A stretch of 64,000 nucleotides of DNA, from contig OZ038496.1 in assembly GCA_964036315.1 (NCBI GenBank), positions 21,338,685 through 21,402,684 of the forward strand, given 5' to 3'. The stretch comes from Acanthosepion esculentum (lineage: Eukaryota; Mollusca; Cephalopoda; Sepiida; Sepiidae). The position numbers and the translations under genes were made by a program. A model generated the notes under the pieces. That model was given only the letters and a program-made list of their open reading frames with translations, made no database searches and was not told where the DNA came from. Shown one piece after another: positions 1-9,709 of the stretch (positions within the stretch are counted from its first letter, which is position 1; the number at the start of each line of letters is the position of its first letter).

Positions 1-59
1 TTTTTTTCTGATTCTATTTTTATCATATCACCCAGTAAACATCCAAATATGTTTATGAG

Positions 60-250
60 ACTATCAGTATGCTTTTGTGTCCATTCACACTCTTCCCAAG
101 ACTTTTGACCAGGAGTAGAGGTTAATCCCTTGTTTGAGGTGTAAGATTGGGTTTCCGGTTCCTTCTAAAGTCTTCTCATTCTCTTTCACTGCCATTAACT
201 CCTTGCATCTTAGTGGCATTATCATCTTGTTTGGGGATAAATTGATAAAA
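60..250 (+). repeat. LINE family 2, 3' end fragment
   Basis: This is a decayed 3' end of the LINE family called LINE 2 here. It carries the phrase gaccaggagtagaggtt, then a stretch close to the family's end, ccttgcatcttagtggcatt. The same order of phrases is seen at 7590-7762 and, on the other strand, at 50655-50970. No reading frame survives. Confidence 0.55.
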
Positions 251-251
251 A

Positions 252-253
<2 letters not shown>

Positions 254-294
<41 letters not shown>
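254..294. repeat. (AT)n microsatellite
   Basis: About 20 uninterrupted AT units. The tract abuts the 3' tail of the SINE that follows on the minus strand, so it may have grown from that tail. Confidence 0.95.
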
Positions 295-296
<2 letters not shown>

Positions 297-895
297 ATTG
301 ATTTGTTTTTTATGCCTTATCAACCTTTTGCAGATTATTTAAAGCCAGAAACTATTTTTAGATTGTAAGAATGTTTTTGCATTATAATAGTGATTTACTG
401 ATATAAGTCCTACTAATTAACCCATAGCTAGGGGAGAAGAGGTGGATTCATAATTTTCTTAATGTTATTTGTGTGTAAACGAATATAACTGCTGTAACCT
501 AGGGAAGGTTACTGAATAGAATAATCACACAAAGGTTGGTAATGAATGATAATACTTAGGACAAGAATAACACATATAAGATTCGCCAGTGGCGCATAGA
601 AGAAGTAGTCAACTGCTGGAAGTGAGTCAAGTGAATTCCACAATAAATCTTCAACTGAAGACCAACATACAGTATTTACTACTGTATTTATCTGAATGGG
701 GACATACCCATTATTGTCCGTAGGTAAGCGACAACACTAACAAACCTAACTGGAATTGGAACTCAGATCTCCAATTCCAAGATGCCCATTACATCACCTG
801 CACATCCAAGCTTACAGCACCTGGTATTCCCAAGCAGGCATCATTCAACATTGCTTAACTTCAGTGACCATACAAGAACTGATTGTGCAACATGA
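290..895 (-). mobile_element. 5S rRNA/tRNA-headed SINE, copy 1 (interrupted)
   Basis: Read on the minus strand, the element begins with a 5S rRNA relative (about 890 down to 808, including the 5S-like end ggtgctgtaagctt). A tRNA-like promoter follows: A box about 800-785, B-box-like gagttccaattcc about 765-755. Then comes a core containing an outward copy of tatgggttaattag (near 425), and a tail ending in repeats of aatc near 290. Between about 495 and 725 lies extra sequence missing from copy 3 (4203-4580), so another element probably inserted here. The head is diverged, so this copy is old. Confidence 0.7.
495..725. mobile_element. Unrecognised insertion inside a SINE
   Basis: Comparison with the copy at 4203-4580 shows about 230 extra bases between the core and the tRNA-like head. 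The insert starts near a short palindrome, taacctagggaaggtta. I do not recognise the family. Confidence 0.35.
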
Positions 896-1161
896 TATGT
901 CTGTAAGCCTGTGTGTATGTGTTCTTAAACCATAACATTCTCGCACATATGCACCATTATAACATCAGGTTGAGTGCATCATCTCATTTTCTCCTGACAA
1001 ATAACACCCGTTTCTTTCCTGGAGATGACCAGAAAATGAACATGGAAGTGACATTGAGTTTCTGCTTAGTCAAGAACAAATCATTTGTTCCTGTGTACAA
1101 AATAAGAGAAACTACATAAAAAAAAATTAACCAAGTGTACCTTGCCTATCATATTCAATAA

Positions 1162-1391
1162 TAAAGGGTGTTTCATTAAGACGGCTCAAAGTCAGCAGTA
1201 AATAAATCAGTGTTTTTGGTGAAAATTTATTTATTTCTCTATTGAATCATGTTATTTAAGTCATGGCAATTATGTGTGAAAAATAATATCGCCCAAATGT
1301 CTGCCAAATCTGAAAGAAAAAGAAAAAAATCATTAGACGCTTAAATTTAATTCACATTAAAATCAGTCCAAGTTATTGGAACACCCTTTAC
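1162..1391. mobile_element. TA-target MITE, about 230 bp
   Basis: The ends are inverted repeats of about 20 bases: taaagggtgtttcattaaga on the left, and the complement of taaagggtgttccaataact on the right. Both ends start with TA, the usual target of Tc1/mariner elements. No coding capacity is present, so this is a non-autonomous copy. Confidence 0.75.
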
Positions 1392-1518
1392 ATGTATAAA
1401 TGAAATATTTCTGCTCATATATATGTTATTGAATCAGAGAAAATTATATAAATTGATATACATTAATTAATATAATTTTGCATATATCAATAAGTGCCAT
1501 TACTATTATTATTTATGT

Positions 1519-1525
<7 letters not shown>

Positions 1526-1561
<36 letters not shown>
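1526..1561. repeat. (CA)n microsatellite
   Basis: About 18 CA units preceded by a short TA run. Confidence 0.95.
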
Positions 1562-1566
<5 letters not shown>

Positions 1567-1716
1567 AATAAATCAAGGAAAGCTCAAGTGACTCATTTTT
1601 CAGTTATATTCCCATTATTATTATTTTTATTATTATTCACAATTTAAATCAATACAACTCCTGTTGTTTCTTTTACACTGTTCAATATATGGGTTAAAGC
1701 CACTATTAAATAGCGC

Positions 1717-1851
1717 CATGTTTAAAATTGTCTTAGGAACCTTTCAAAAACATTCAAAATTTTGGTCTTCACAAGCTCTTTCACAAGAAACCAACTCATG
1801 AAGACTGGGATTTGGAATGTTTTTGAAGGTTTTAAAGACAATTATAAATAT
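1717..1851. mobile_element. Small fold-back element
   Basis: Two arms of about 55 bases are inverted copies of each other (about 1717-1772 and 1797-1851). They share aattgtctt, caaaaacatt and gtcttca in mirrored order. The spacer is about 25 bases. It has the form of a MITE but the family is not recognised. Confidence 0.6.
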
Positions 1852-1913
1852 TGTTCTACTTTTTACTTATACACATATACAAACTTGCATATGAATTTTC
1901 AAGACTTTATTTG

Positions 1914-1945
<32 letters not shown>

Positions 1946-1946
1946 T
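1914..1946. repeat. (TA)n(TG)n microsatellite
   Basis: A TA run passing into a short TG run. Confidence 0.9.
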
Positions 1947-2099
1947 TACTTCAAAGTTAAAACTATTTCAATCTTCATTGTATACCATTAATGTTGTAGA
2001 ATAATCCCACTATACCTCTGAGGAAAGGATAATCCTCAATATTTTAATCCATATAATGTTTATCATGAATATTATTGTATGTGTTTGTATACATTCTTG

Positions 2100-2995
2100 T
2101 CTACATATGTACACTATAGGCCAAAATCTGGATTTAATAGATAGTAAGCCTTCTTTGGTTTAATTAACTCCTACTAAGCTAGGATGCTTAAACTATTTTA
2201 CCCATCAGTGAATGATGTCTAATTTTTTAGATAGCAGGTTAACTAAAACTTAAAATCCACCAGCCCTAATATTACCATTAGCCAGCAAGTTAAGTAAAAA
2301 AAGCTAAAGTGTTATGGAAACCTTATAAAGTAATGGGTTAATTTAATTATTATTATTATCATTAATAAACCCTTAAAAATGATAAAAGTTCTTCAAGAGT
2401 GATAGTCCCTCTTCCTTGAAGTGAGCTAGTAAATTAGTTTTGAAAAAGGCACATAACCTTCAATTTTTAAGCAATTCTTCAAAATCCAGGTAGCCTCAAC
2501 CTTTTTGCCTATTTTGGCCAATTCTGTATGTATTTGTTCACATTAACGTTTTATATTTTTATTTGCTTTCCAGTTAAATTTTCCTCCATATTATTTTTTT
2601 ACCTTTTAATCTCTATTGGTTGTTCTCATCACTGCCAAAAAAAAATATATAAAAATTCTAATTTTAAACTTGTTTGTTATTTCAATGTAGCCAAACTATA
2701 AAGCTTTGGGACTTGTTGGGTATTTCATGGAGGTCCTTCTAATCTGTTTTTTAATAATACCATGTGATTTTTTTTTCTCAACATCAAGATGCCATCCTAT
2801 GTTATTTTTGACTCTGATATCAAAGAGGGATAAAGATGAAATAAAATATTTAAAGAAAAGAAAATCACAGATGCACATAGATAAGATGTTTGTAAAATGA
2901 CACTTTGCACTGATAGGGTAATCTTTTCTGGACATTTTTATTTTTGTCATTTAACTTCTAACTGTCATAATCTATCAAAAAAAAAAAACAGTTAC
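2100..2995. other. No gene seen
   Basis: AT-rich sequence with short chance ORFs on both strands. A weak pair of inverted ggccaaaat words (about 2118 and 2510) hints at an old element but is too short to call. Confidence 0.4.
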
Positions 2996-2999
2996 CATA

Positions 3000-3185
3000 T
3001 ATACTGAAATATAGTGTGGCTTTTTATGATCAGTTTTTATGCAAAAAATAGGGGGTTGTACTATACACAGGTCATTTTTTGGAAGAGGTTAAAACTAATT
3101 CAATATTTTGGTAACCGGTTGCATTAGACACAAGTAATTTTTTTCTGGAGAGGTTAAAATTCATGCAAAAAACTCAGAAGTCTTA
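3000..3185. mobile_element. MITE-like repeat C, uninterrupted copy
   Basis: The sequence from tatatactgaaatat to the cttattcatgaat region is matched at 18945-19084 plus 19313-19400. Shared phrases are tttttatgatcagttttt, gaagaggttaaaa and aaaattcatgcaaaaaa. The family boundaries are not clear here. It serves as the empty-site reference for the nested copy at 19 kb. Confidence 0.6.
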
Positions 3186-3279
3186 TTCATGAATATTACA
3201 GTACATTACATTAAAAACGGTTTCAATTGAATGAATACTTTAGGTCTTAAAGAAAGCAATATTCTTTTCAGATCCTATA

Positions 3280-3610
3280 GACTGGCGCTACAGAATCACT
3301 AACAAAGAGCTTTAGCAAATAACAAAGACCACATCACTTGAAAACTTCCAACAGCAACAGCAACCAAAATGAGTAGCATATATAATTAGAAGGGAAAATA
3401 ACAATATAATCAAAATGTTGACTTTCCACACTACTTTAAACAAACAGTTTAAAAGGAAACTCCCATCAGTATTAGAAAGAGCTATAACAGTTAATGAACT
3501 TAAGTATAATTTCCTCCAAAAAACATAAAACTGTTTTAGAGAAAAGATTTTTTAAATTATAACCAGCAGTAATATTAACAGTTTTCCATGAATGCCAAAT
3601 GTTTCCTGTA
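3280..3610 (+). repeat. Interspersed repeat D, copy 1
   Basis: It shares a long series of phrases, in order, with 47530-47870 and with the minus strand of 52875-53320. These include aaaatgttgactttccacac, ggaaactcccatcag and gccaaatgtttcct. No coding frame, no tRNA-like promoter and no terminal inverted repeat is evident. Confidence 0.65.
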
Positions 3611-3612
3611 TA

Positions 3613-3950
3613 GATTGATTAGTTTTTCACAGTTTATCGACCCTTTGTGGGTTATTTAAAGCCAAAAGATATTTTGGATTGTAAGAATTATTTTTTGTGA
3701 GTGAATATTGCATTAACAATTTTTTGGCAATAACAATACTTTTTCTAGATATAACTCCGACTATTTAACCCATAGGTAGGGAGAAGAGATGGATTCATAC
3801 CTTTCCAAAGGGTATTTGTGTGCAAGTGAGGAACTCGACTGGAATTGGAAATCTACTCTCTAGTTACCCATTCCAAGCCCCTGTTCTTTCCACCTTGATA
3901 ATTTGACAATGAATTACACCACCCACACATATACTTTCTGAATTGAAAAG
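3613..3950 (-). mobile_element. SINE with the shared core, copy 2 (5S part missing)
   Basis: Tail, core and part of the tRNA-like head match copies 1 and 3, including tttaacccataggtagggag and the strand-complement of the gaattacaccac A box. Beyond the A box no 5S-like sequence is recognisable, so the copy is either 5'-truncated or belongs to a tRNA-only subfamily. Confidence 0.65.
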
Positions 3951-4034
3951 GTTAATTTCATCATTACCATATATCAGTAGAGGTAATTGAATGACAAAAT
4001 GAAAAAAAAAATCTGTTATGTGTTTCGTTCATCA

Positions 4035-4135
4035 AAAGGACTTTTTTCAGAATGAGAGCAACAAAAGACAGGACACTGTGGAGAGCTATGATCGCCATCA
4101 TCCTGAAGGCACATGGTACATAGAAGAAGACTGGT
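4035..4135 (+). mobile_element. LINE family 1, 3' terminal fragment
   Basis: About 100 bases match the end of the LINE 1 coding region: gtggagagctatgatcgcc, then cctgaaggcacatgg and acatagaagaagac. The same endings are at 8570, 23560 and 56140. It is severely 5'-truncated, as is typical of non-LTR elements. Confidence 0.7.
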
Positions 4136-4202
4136 TTTATCAATGAGTTTCATATACATCAAATCTGGGTTACATTGAGAAACTCTCTCGATACATGATT
4201 TA

Positions 4203-4580
4203 TTGATTTGTTTTCTACAACTTATCAACCTTTTGCAGGTTATTTAAAGGTAGAAAATATTTTTAGATTGTGAGAATTTTTTTTTTTTTGACATAATAAT
4301 GGTCTCGTGATACTGGTTTTACTAATTAACCCATAGCTGGCGGGAGACGAGGTGGTTTTCAAACCTTTCTCAAGGGTATTTGTGCGTAAGTGAATTGAAT
4401 ATAAGAACCCAATGGGAATTGGAACTCGGCTTTCCGATTAACAATTTCGAGCCATTACACCACCTGCACATCCAAGCTTACAGCACCAAGTATTCCCACG
4501 CGGTCACCTATCTAGGTACTGACCAAGCTCGACATTTCTTAATTCCGGTGATCATATGGGAACCGATGTTTCAACAGCCC
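4203..4580 (-). mobile_element. 5S rRNA/tRNA-headed SINE, copy 3 (most complete)
   Basis: On the minus strand the order is: 5S-like head (about 4580 to 4474), tRNA-like segment with A box tggtgtaatgg (about 4463-4453), B-box-like region, shared core around tatgggttaattag (about 4335), and tail ending near 4203. The 5S part keeps the order of the whole gene, including the conserved stretch around ggtcagtacctagat and the 3' end ggtgctgtaagctt. It is diverged and cannot be a working 5S gene. Insertion near the end of the LINE 1 fragment at 4035-4135 is possible. Confidence 0.8.
4474..4580 (-). pseudogene. 5S rRNA-derived head of the SINE
   Basis: Nearly the full length of 5S rRNA can be followed on the minus strand, with many substitutions. 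The match to 5S rests on my knowledge of the metazoan 5S sequence. Its position at the 5' end of a repeated element shows it is a SINE head, not a separate gene. Confidence 0.7.
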
Positions 4581-5284
4581 ATCTTACAGGTTAAATTTGT
4601 TTTTGTTTAATCATTGATTTATTTAACACACAGACATACCTTTACTACATTGTATTATAATATATTTATATTACATTCGTATATCTGTTACTCTAGTAAC
4701 TAGTTTAAGAGAAATAGATTCTCATTACATTTATTTATTCACACTTCCCAGTTAACTTAAGAGAATGTTAAGTTCACAAAACGATCTCTTCACCTGGAAA
4801 CCTGGTTGAAATGTGATTTTTATCATAAATGATACCATTGAATAAATTACCAAGTTGTACTCATTCAGTTCAAAAAATATACAGAAAAAGAAATCGTTCA
4901 ACAAATCTTTCATTTTTTCCTTTGTAAAGAAAGACGATCTATCAACAAAGTATTCTTCTTGTTACCAAGAAAAGATGTTTAACATAAACATTGTCTATAA
5001 CATAACTATATTTCACAAAGAATAACGTATAAAACTTCTAAATAATGTTTCTTAGCCAGTTTTTATTTTTATTTTTACTAATCGTTTTCCCAATAACTCA
5101 GGTAGAAGATTACTGATTGAGGAGGTAAGAAGTGCAGTTTATGAGAATTAATAGGTAGAAAAGATAATGTTTCAACCAAGACCCAATGTTTTATTTTCCA
5201 AACGATGTGCTGACCGTGTTTGAAAAATAAAACATTCCTATAACTCTAGAAAATAATCCATACATAAAAGTAAAAAATAAAATC

Positions 5285-5450
5285 ATCTTTGATAATGGCT
5301 AAAAGAATAGCTGAGAGCACCCGGATGTACAAAACATTCAGACAATTTTTAATTTATGTCCAGAAAAGAATAAAAATATAAAACCACAAGAAAAAATAAA
5401 TAAAAACTTAACCACAGTACCTTGTCAGTCGTTTTAAACAAAACTAATAT
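5285..5450. mobile_element. Single arm of the 11829-12160 fold-back family
   Basis: The sequence from gataatggctaaaagaata to ccttgtcagtcgtttta matches the right arm of the fold-back at 11829-12160 in order (gtacaaaacatt, tatgtccagaaaa, aacttaaccacagtacc). The mirrored left arm is absent. A pogo-like MITE lies immediately after it. Confidence 0.65.
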
Positions 5451-5451
5451 A

Positions 5452-5585
5452 CAGTGTAACCCGGATATAAGAGAGTTGTCGGGGCTGGAGGAGAAGTCTC
5501 TTATATCCGAGTTTGGTCTATTTTGTTTTATTAACACAGGCTCTAATTTGGGACCAGAGAAAATCTATCTTATATCCGGGTTACA

Positions 5586-5587
<2 letters not shown>
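5452..5587. mobile_element. pogo/Tigger-like MITE, copy 1
   Basis: The left end is CAGTGTAACCCGGATATAAG and the right end is its inverted copy, finishing gggttacact. CAGT ends with TA targets are typical of pogo/Tigger elements. Copies 2 and 3 at 21.5-21.9 kb share the inner phrase cacaggctctaatttggg. No transposase remains. Confidence 0.85.

Positions 5588-5621
<34 letters not shown>
5588..5621. repeat. (TA)n microsatellite
   Basis: About 17 units, starting exactly at the right end of the pogo-like MITE. Confidence 0.95.
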
Positions 5622-5623
<2 letters not shown>

Positions 5624-5679
5624 CACCAACCCCATTAGCATCATAGAAAATCGCATGTACTGCAGCCATAGCAATAGTA

Positions 5680-5865
5680 TTCTATCTAGGGCAAGATGAT
5701 TTTTGCTTCTAAACTGACTTCCATTCAAGGCAGGAAATCCTGGTCTACTCTACAATTTAACCTATAGGTAGAGAAAGATGAACATGTTTTGCCAAGGTTA
5801 TTAGTGGAAAATTAATGAAACAGAATTTGGATTCAGCTTGGCGATTCTGATTCCATACCAATAAT
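5680..5865 (-). mobile_element. SINE core fragment
   Basis: On the minus strand it contains the decayed shared core (the complement of caatttaacctataggtaga) followed by the cctgatttcctgcc region. The head is missing or unrecognisable. Confidence 0.5.
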
Positions 5866-5879
5866 TGTTAAAAGAACAA

Positions 5880-6110
5880 ATAGGAAACGTTTATCAATCT
5901 AACATATTTCAAATTTATTAAAGCTTCATATTTGAATGAAACTTGAATAAAAGTGAAATATGTTAAATTGAAAAATGTTTCCTATTTGTTCTTTATCTCA
6001 TCATTCTGCCAGACTCCTATCCATATTTGATCCATCAACACAGGTAGTTTTAATGCACTCCTTAACTACAAAATAATAAAAGCATTTCTAATCTTTTAAA
6101 ATATAAACAA
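5880..6110. repeat. Interspersed repeat E, copy 1
   Basis: It starts with a partial palindrome (aggaaacgtttatcaat against aaaaatgtttcct). It then runs through cattctgccagactcc and taatgcactccttaactac to aaaagcatttctaatc. The same order is at 7823-8030, and partly at 23855-23985. Confidence 0.7.
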
Positions 6111-6194
6111 ATATTTTTCATAAAATAGCTGTTCTTGGAAAGCTGTTTGAATGGAACTTCTCTCTTACTCATAGAATACAAAGGGTATAGGGAT

Positions 6195-6345
6195 GATTCG
6201 TTCCAGGGTACATGGCATGGCAGGTCTTAGCTGTGAAGATCAGAACATTTGTCAGAATGTAGCTCATCAGAACATTTGTCATGCAAATAGCAATAGAGAA
6301 CCGAGAGGCTTGCAACATTTAGTCTGCAGAATAACCAGTTTAAGA
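6195..6345 (-). mobile_element. LINE family 2 C-terminal fragment
   Basis: The minus-strand translation is a rearranged relative of the LINE 2 stretch seen at 16640-16740. It has the order ...LSLLYxY..., then CHAMY-like residues, in broken frames. A short block, cagaacatttgtc, is duplicated inside it. Confidence 0.4.
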
Positions 6346-7589
6346 AAGCTTATACATTCTCTTGAAGTCTATTATAATTCTCAATTCTTTTGATTCCTCT
6401 CTTGAAAATTAAATGGAAGGATGATTTGTTAATCTTTCATAATGATAATTTACACATATAATTCGAAGTTATCTACAAGTTCATGTCTAGTAAAAAATAT
6501 CAAAAAATTGATTCAAAATATAATAATGTAAATTGCAAATTTTACTTAACAATGCTGAATAAATACAATTTGACAATGAATTTATTTATAAATAACTCTT
6601 CTCTGGTGGTTTATGTCTGTGCATAACATTCAAAATCCAGTTAAAAGTTATCTTTAAAGTTGTTTTCCAGCTTAAATCAAAAATGGAATATGTTATTTTC
6701 AGTGTAAACAAAAAGTGATAAATGTTTAGTAATTTGATATGTAATCAAAGTTTTCAAGTCTCGTTTGATACAAACATTTTTCTCTAAGTGATTAATATAA
6801 AAACTTTTGTGTTGGCTAATCTTAGATTACACACCCATCTTAATAAAAGATACTTTCAACGAATAACATCTGTTTTATAGATAAGAGGTGGAGTCTATCT
6901 AAAAATTATGCCACGCCCACTGCTTTCTTTTTCTTTTCTTTTTAATAACCAACAAGAAAACACATTATTTTGGGTGGATCTCATCAAAGAATCTGTCAGA
7001 TGCCTTTCTCTTAATTTTAATGAGGCATATATTGAAGTATGTTGATTGATATATTCAGTTGATCCTCCTTAAAAAATATATAAACACGGTAAATTTAATT
7101 TTCCAGATCTAATCAGTAATTCATGTCAAAGCATCTAAAAATATCTCCCTTGTATTGCCAGTTTTACTGATCCAAGCGGAATGATTGACACATATTTTAA
7201 GTGGAAGGTATTTAAAGCTCTGCCCAGCTATTTTGATATAAACATGTGATAAATGACTGACGTATTAGGCGGATCCAGAGACTCATAAAGGTACAGATTT
7301 GAACACACAAGAAATAATGACCCAAGATGTATTTTGGGTGGAGTTTATTTAAATATATGCCCACTCCCCAAATTCATGTAGTGCCTGTTAAAATACACAT
7401 AGGATAATTGATTTGTTTTGAACCTCTTTAAAGCTATGCACTGCTGCAGTTTTACGTTTTATTGTCCACAGGCAATTTGTGTGTTTCCATCTCAGTAAGC
7501 AAAATAGATAAATAAAATGAAAAAAGTAAATGATATTATCTGGTACATTTATCCTGTTATATCTTTGTCATATATATTTAATAGGAGTA
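6346..7589. other. No gene seen
   Basis: AT-rich. Two loosely similar words, gtggagtctatctaaa (6890) and gtggagtttatttaaa (7340), each followed by atgcc..cc, may mark an old repeat, but no ends are visible. Confidence 0.35.
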
Positions 7590-7762
7590 GATATGTTTAC
7601 CTATCATCCAGTTCACACTCCTCTCTGGTCTTTTGAAAAAGAATAGAGGTTTATCACTTGTTTCCTGTTTAAGATTTGGTTTCCGATTCCTTCTAAAATC
7701 TTTCACTCCCATTAGACCCTTGCATCTTAGTGGCATTATTGCCTTCCTTGGGGTGAATTGAG
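7590..7762 (+). mobile_element. LINE family 2, 3' end fragment
   Basis: It carries gaatagaggtttatcactt, ctttcactcccattagac, ccttgcatcttagtggc and the terminal cttggggtgaattgag. It then passes straight into a (TA)n tract where the LINE tail would be. Confidence 0.65.
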
Positions 7763-7785
7763 TATATATATATATATATATATAG
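7763..7785. repeat. (TA)n microsatellite
   Basis: About 11 units at the 3' end of the LINE fragment. Confidence 0.9.
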
Positions 7786-7822
7786 TCATCAGTCTCATAA
7801 TTTATTAGGGTCATTGAACGCC

Positions 7823-8030
7823 ACTTTTATTACAGCTTCATATTTGTATGAAACTTGAATAAAAGGGAAACATGTTAGATTGATAAATGTTTCCTATTTG
7901 TCCTTTATCTTATCATTCTGTCAGACTCCAATCTGTATTTGATCCCAACTCATATATATCTATCAACAGAGGTAGTTTTAATGCACTCCTTAACTACAAA
8001 ATAATAAAAGCATTTTTAATCTTTCTTCTA
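7823..8030. repeat. Interspersed repeat E, copy 2
   Basis: Direct repeat of 5925-6110. Both contain gcttcatatttg, tgaaacttgaataaaag, cattctg.cagactcc and cactccttaactacaaaata. The two copies are about 1.9 kb apart in the same orientation. Confidence 0.75.
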
Positions 8031-8239
8031 AAATATGAACAAACAAAAACAGAAAAGTAAAATTTAATCCATTTCTGTGTGATTATTATCGTTATTATTA
8101 TTTGTAAAAAGGTTGGGTATTAATTAGAGACAATGTGTAATTTTGCTTCTCCACATAACAATTGATTTAATGGCTAAACAATTCCAATGACTGAGAGTTC
8201 AGCCCTGTGAATCAAAGAAATAAGAATTCATTTTAATTC

Positions 8240-8293
8240 TTCCATTATTCATTTTACAAGTTACTTTTTACAACTTGTAAATGAATAATGGAA
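8240..8293. repeat. Short hairpin
   Basis: Arms of about 22 bases, ttccattattcatt...acaagtt and its complement, enclose about 9 bases, with one base bulged. Possibly the remains of a fold-back element. Confidence 0.7.
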
Positions 8294-8374
8294 TAACCAA
8301 AAACCAAAAAGAGAAAAAAAGAAAATTGCAGGCTTTTGGCTGTTTAATATTTTATTGCTATTTTTTTAGATTCT

Positions 8375-8612
8375 TAACATTAGAAAGAGACAGTTGAATT
8401 TTCTAGGGCACATGATGAGGAAAGAGGGCTTGGAAAATTTGATATTCACAAAGCGGATACAAGTCAAGAGGAAAACAACACATAACCTATCTAGCGAGCT
8501 TGTGTAAATGGATAGCAGAGTGAGTTTAAGATCTACAAAGGACAGGAAATTGTGAAGAGCAATGATTGTCAATGTCCTAAAGGGACACAGCACATAGAAG
8601 AAAAAGCAAGCA
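8375..8612 (+). mobile_element. LINE family 1, C-terminal and 3' fragment
   Basis: Frames around gggcacatgatgaggaaaga encode the family's GHMMRKEGLEN-like segment. Then come the tgtaaatggatagcagagt region and the terminal cctaaagggacacagcaca. Frames are broken. This is the last part of the LINE 1 ORF, downstream of the reverse transcriptase. Confidence 0.75.
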
Positions 8613-8869
8613 TTTATGAATGTCAATGTGAGCAGTTTTATCTGCATGGAGGAATTCACTCTTTGTATATACTTTCATATCAGATAGCATTTTTTTCAGA
8701 CTGTCACTCAGATGTTATCCGTAATAAAAAGAATTATGGGTTATTGGTAGGAAGTTACGACTTCTGCTGTCATAAAACCAATATCCACTTCTGGCATTAT
8801 AGGTGAACATAATAATGAAGACACTTTTTGGATTGTGTGTGCATGTATGTATGTATGAGTGTGTATTAT

Positions 8870-8894
8870 ATACATATATATATATATATATATA
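8870..8894. repeat. (TA)n microsatellite
   Basis: About 11 units, immediately before the left arm of the fold-back that follows. Confidence 0.9.
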
Positions 8895-8895
8895 A

Positions 8896-9222
8896 TGGAC
8901 TAAGTCCAACAGTTATTTTAATATATTTTATTGTTATACGTTATTTATATATACACAAATATTTAAGTAAATGCTCTGTTTATAATAAACAGTATTAACA
9001 ACATTTACCGGCCTGAACGTCCGAGAAATTTCATAGAAAATATGCGTCCTTCGACAGGAATTGAACCTGTATTCTATATGGAACCATCATATAGCCTGAC
9101 GTGCTATACCAGTAAATGTTGTTAATACTGTTTATTATAAACTGAGCATTTACTTAAATATTTGTGTATATATAAATAATGTATAACAATAAGATGTATT
9201 AAAATAATTGTTGGACTAATCC
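8896..9222. mobile_element. tRNA-centred fold-back element
   Basis: Two arms of about 110 bases (8896-9010 and 9104-9222) are inverted copies. Both contain ttgttatac.ttatttatatat and aaatatttaagtaaatgctc. Between them, on the minus strand, lies a tRNA-like unit (about 9110-9037) with a near-perfect B box, ggttcaattcc, and an A-box-like tggtatagcacg. The arms are inverted copies of the 3' tail of the SINE at 9345-9572, so this is a SINE with an extra inverted tail on its head side. Confidence 0.75.
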
Positions 9223-9344
9223 ATTTCATAGTGTGTGACATCATTTATTTACATTAAGAAACACTTCAAGCAGATATGGATGTTCAAGGGAGATCATAGG
9301 AATTTTGTAGTTTAAAAGCAGTAAAACTGACCTTACTAACCAGA

Positions 9345-9572
9345 TGCTCCTTCATAGCTAAACTGGTATAGCACATCAGGCTATATGACAGTTCCGTGTA
9401 GAATACAGGTTTAATTCCTGCTGGAGAACACATATTTTCTATGAAATTTCTCAGATGTTCAGGCTGGTAAATGTTGTTAATGCAGTTTATTATAAACAGC
9501 ATTTACTTAAATATTTGTGTATATAAATAATGTATAACAATAAAATATATTAAAATATATATATATATATAT
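9345..9572 (+). mobile_element. tRNA-like SINE F with AT-rich tail
   Basis: It has an A-box-like tggtatagcac (9364), B box caggtttaattcctg (about 9405-9420), then attttctatgaaatttctca. The tail, aaatatttgtgtatataaat, ends in a TA run. The tRNA part is related to the centre of 8896-9222. The parent tRNA is not recognised. Confidence 0.65.
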
Positions 9573-9582
9573 ATTCATGCAC

Positions 9583-9706
9583 AAGGGAGTGCAGAAAAGT
9601 ACTCAGTTCAACCCACTTTGTCAAGATCTGACCAAAGGATCAGATCTCAGATGTTTTTAAGGTTTTTTGATCTTTCTGAGAACTTTTCAGCACCTCTTTC
9701 ACATAC
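9583..9706. mobile_element. GTGCTGAAAAG MITE, 120-bp copy
   Basis: The left end gggagtgcagaaaagtactc and right end gagaacttttcagcacctct are inverted repeats of about 18 bases. The same ends bound 31093-31200 and the 1.19-kb element at 46181-47369. Confidence 0.75.
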
Positions 9707-9709
9707 TAA

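Noticed and set aside
2118..2530. Possible 410-bp element with ggccaaaat ends
   Set aside because: The inverted words are only about nine bases long, and no second copy was seen.
4474..4580. Functional 5S rRNA gene
   Set aside because: Too many substitutions, and it is joined to the same tRNA-like and core sequences in several places, so it is a SINE head.
9037..9110. Functional tRNA gene on the minus strand
   Set aside because: The B box is good, but the acceptor and anticodon stems do not pair properly and the unit is part of a repeated element.
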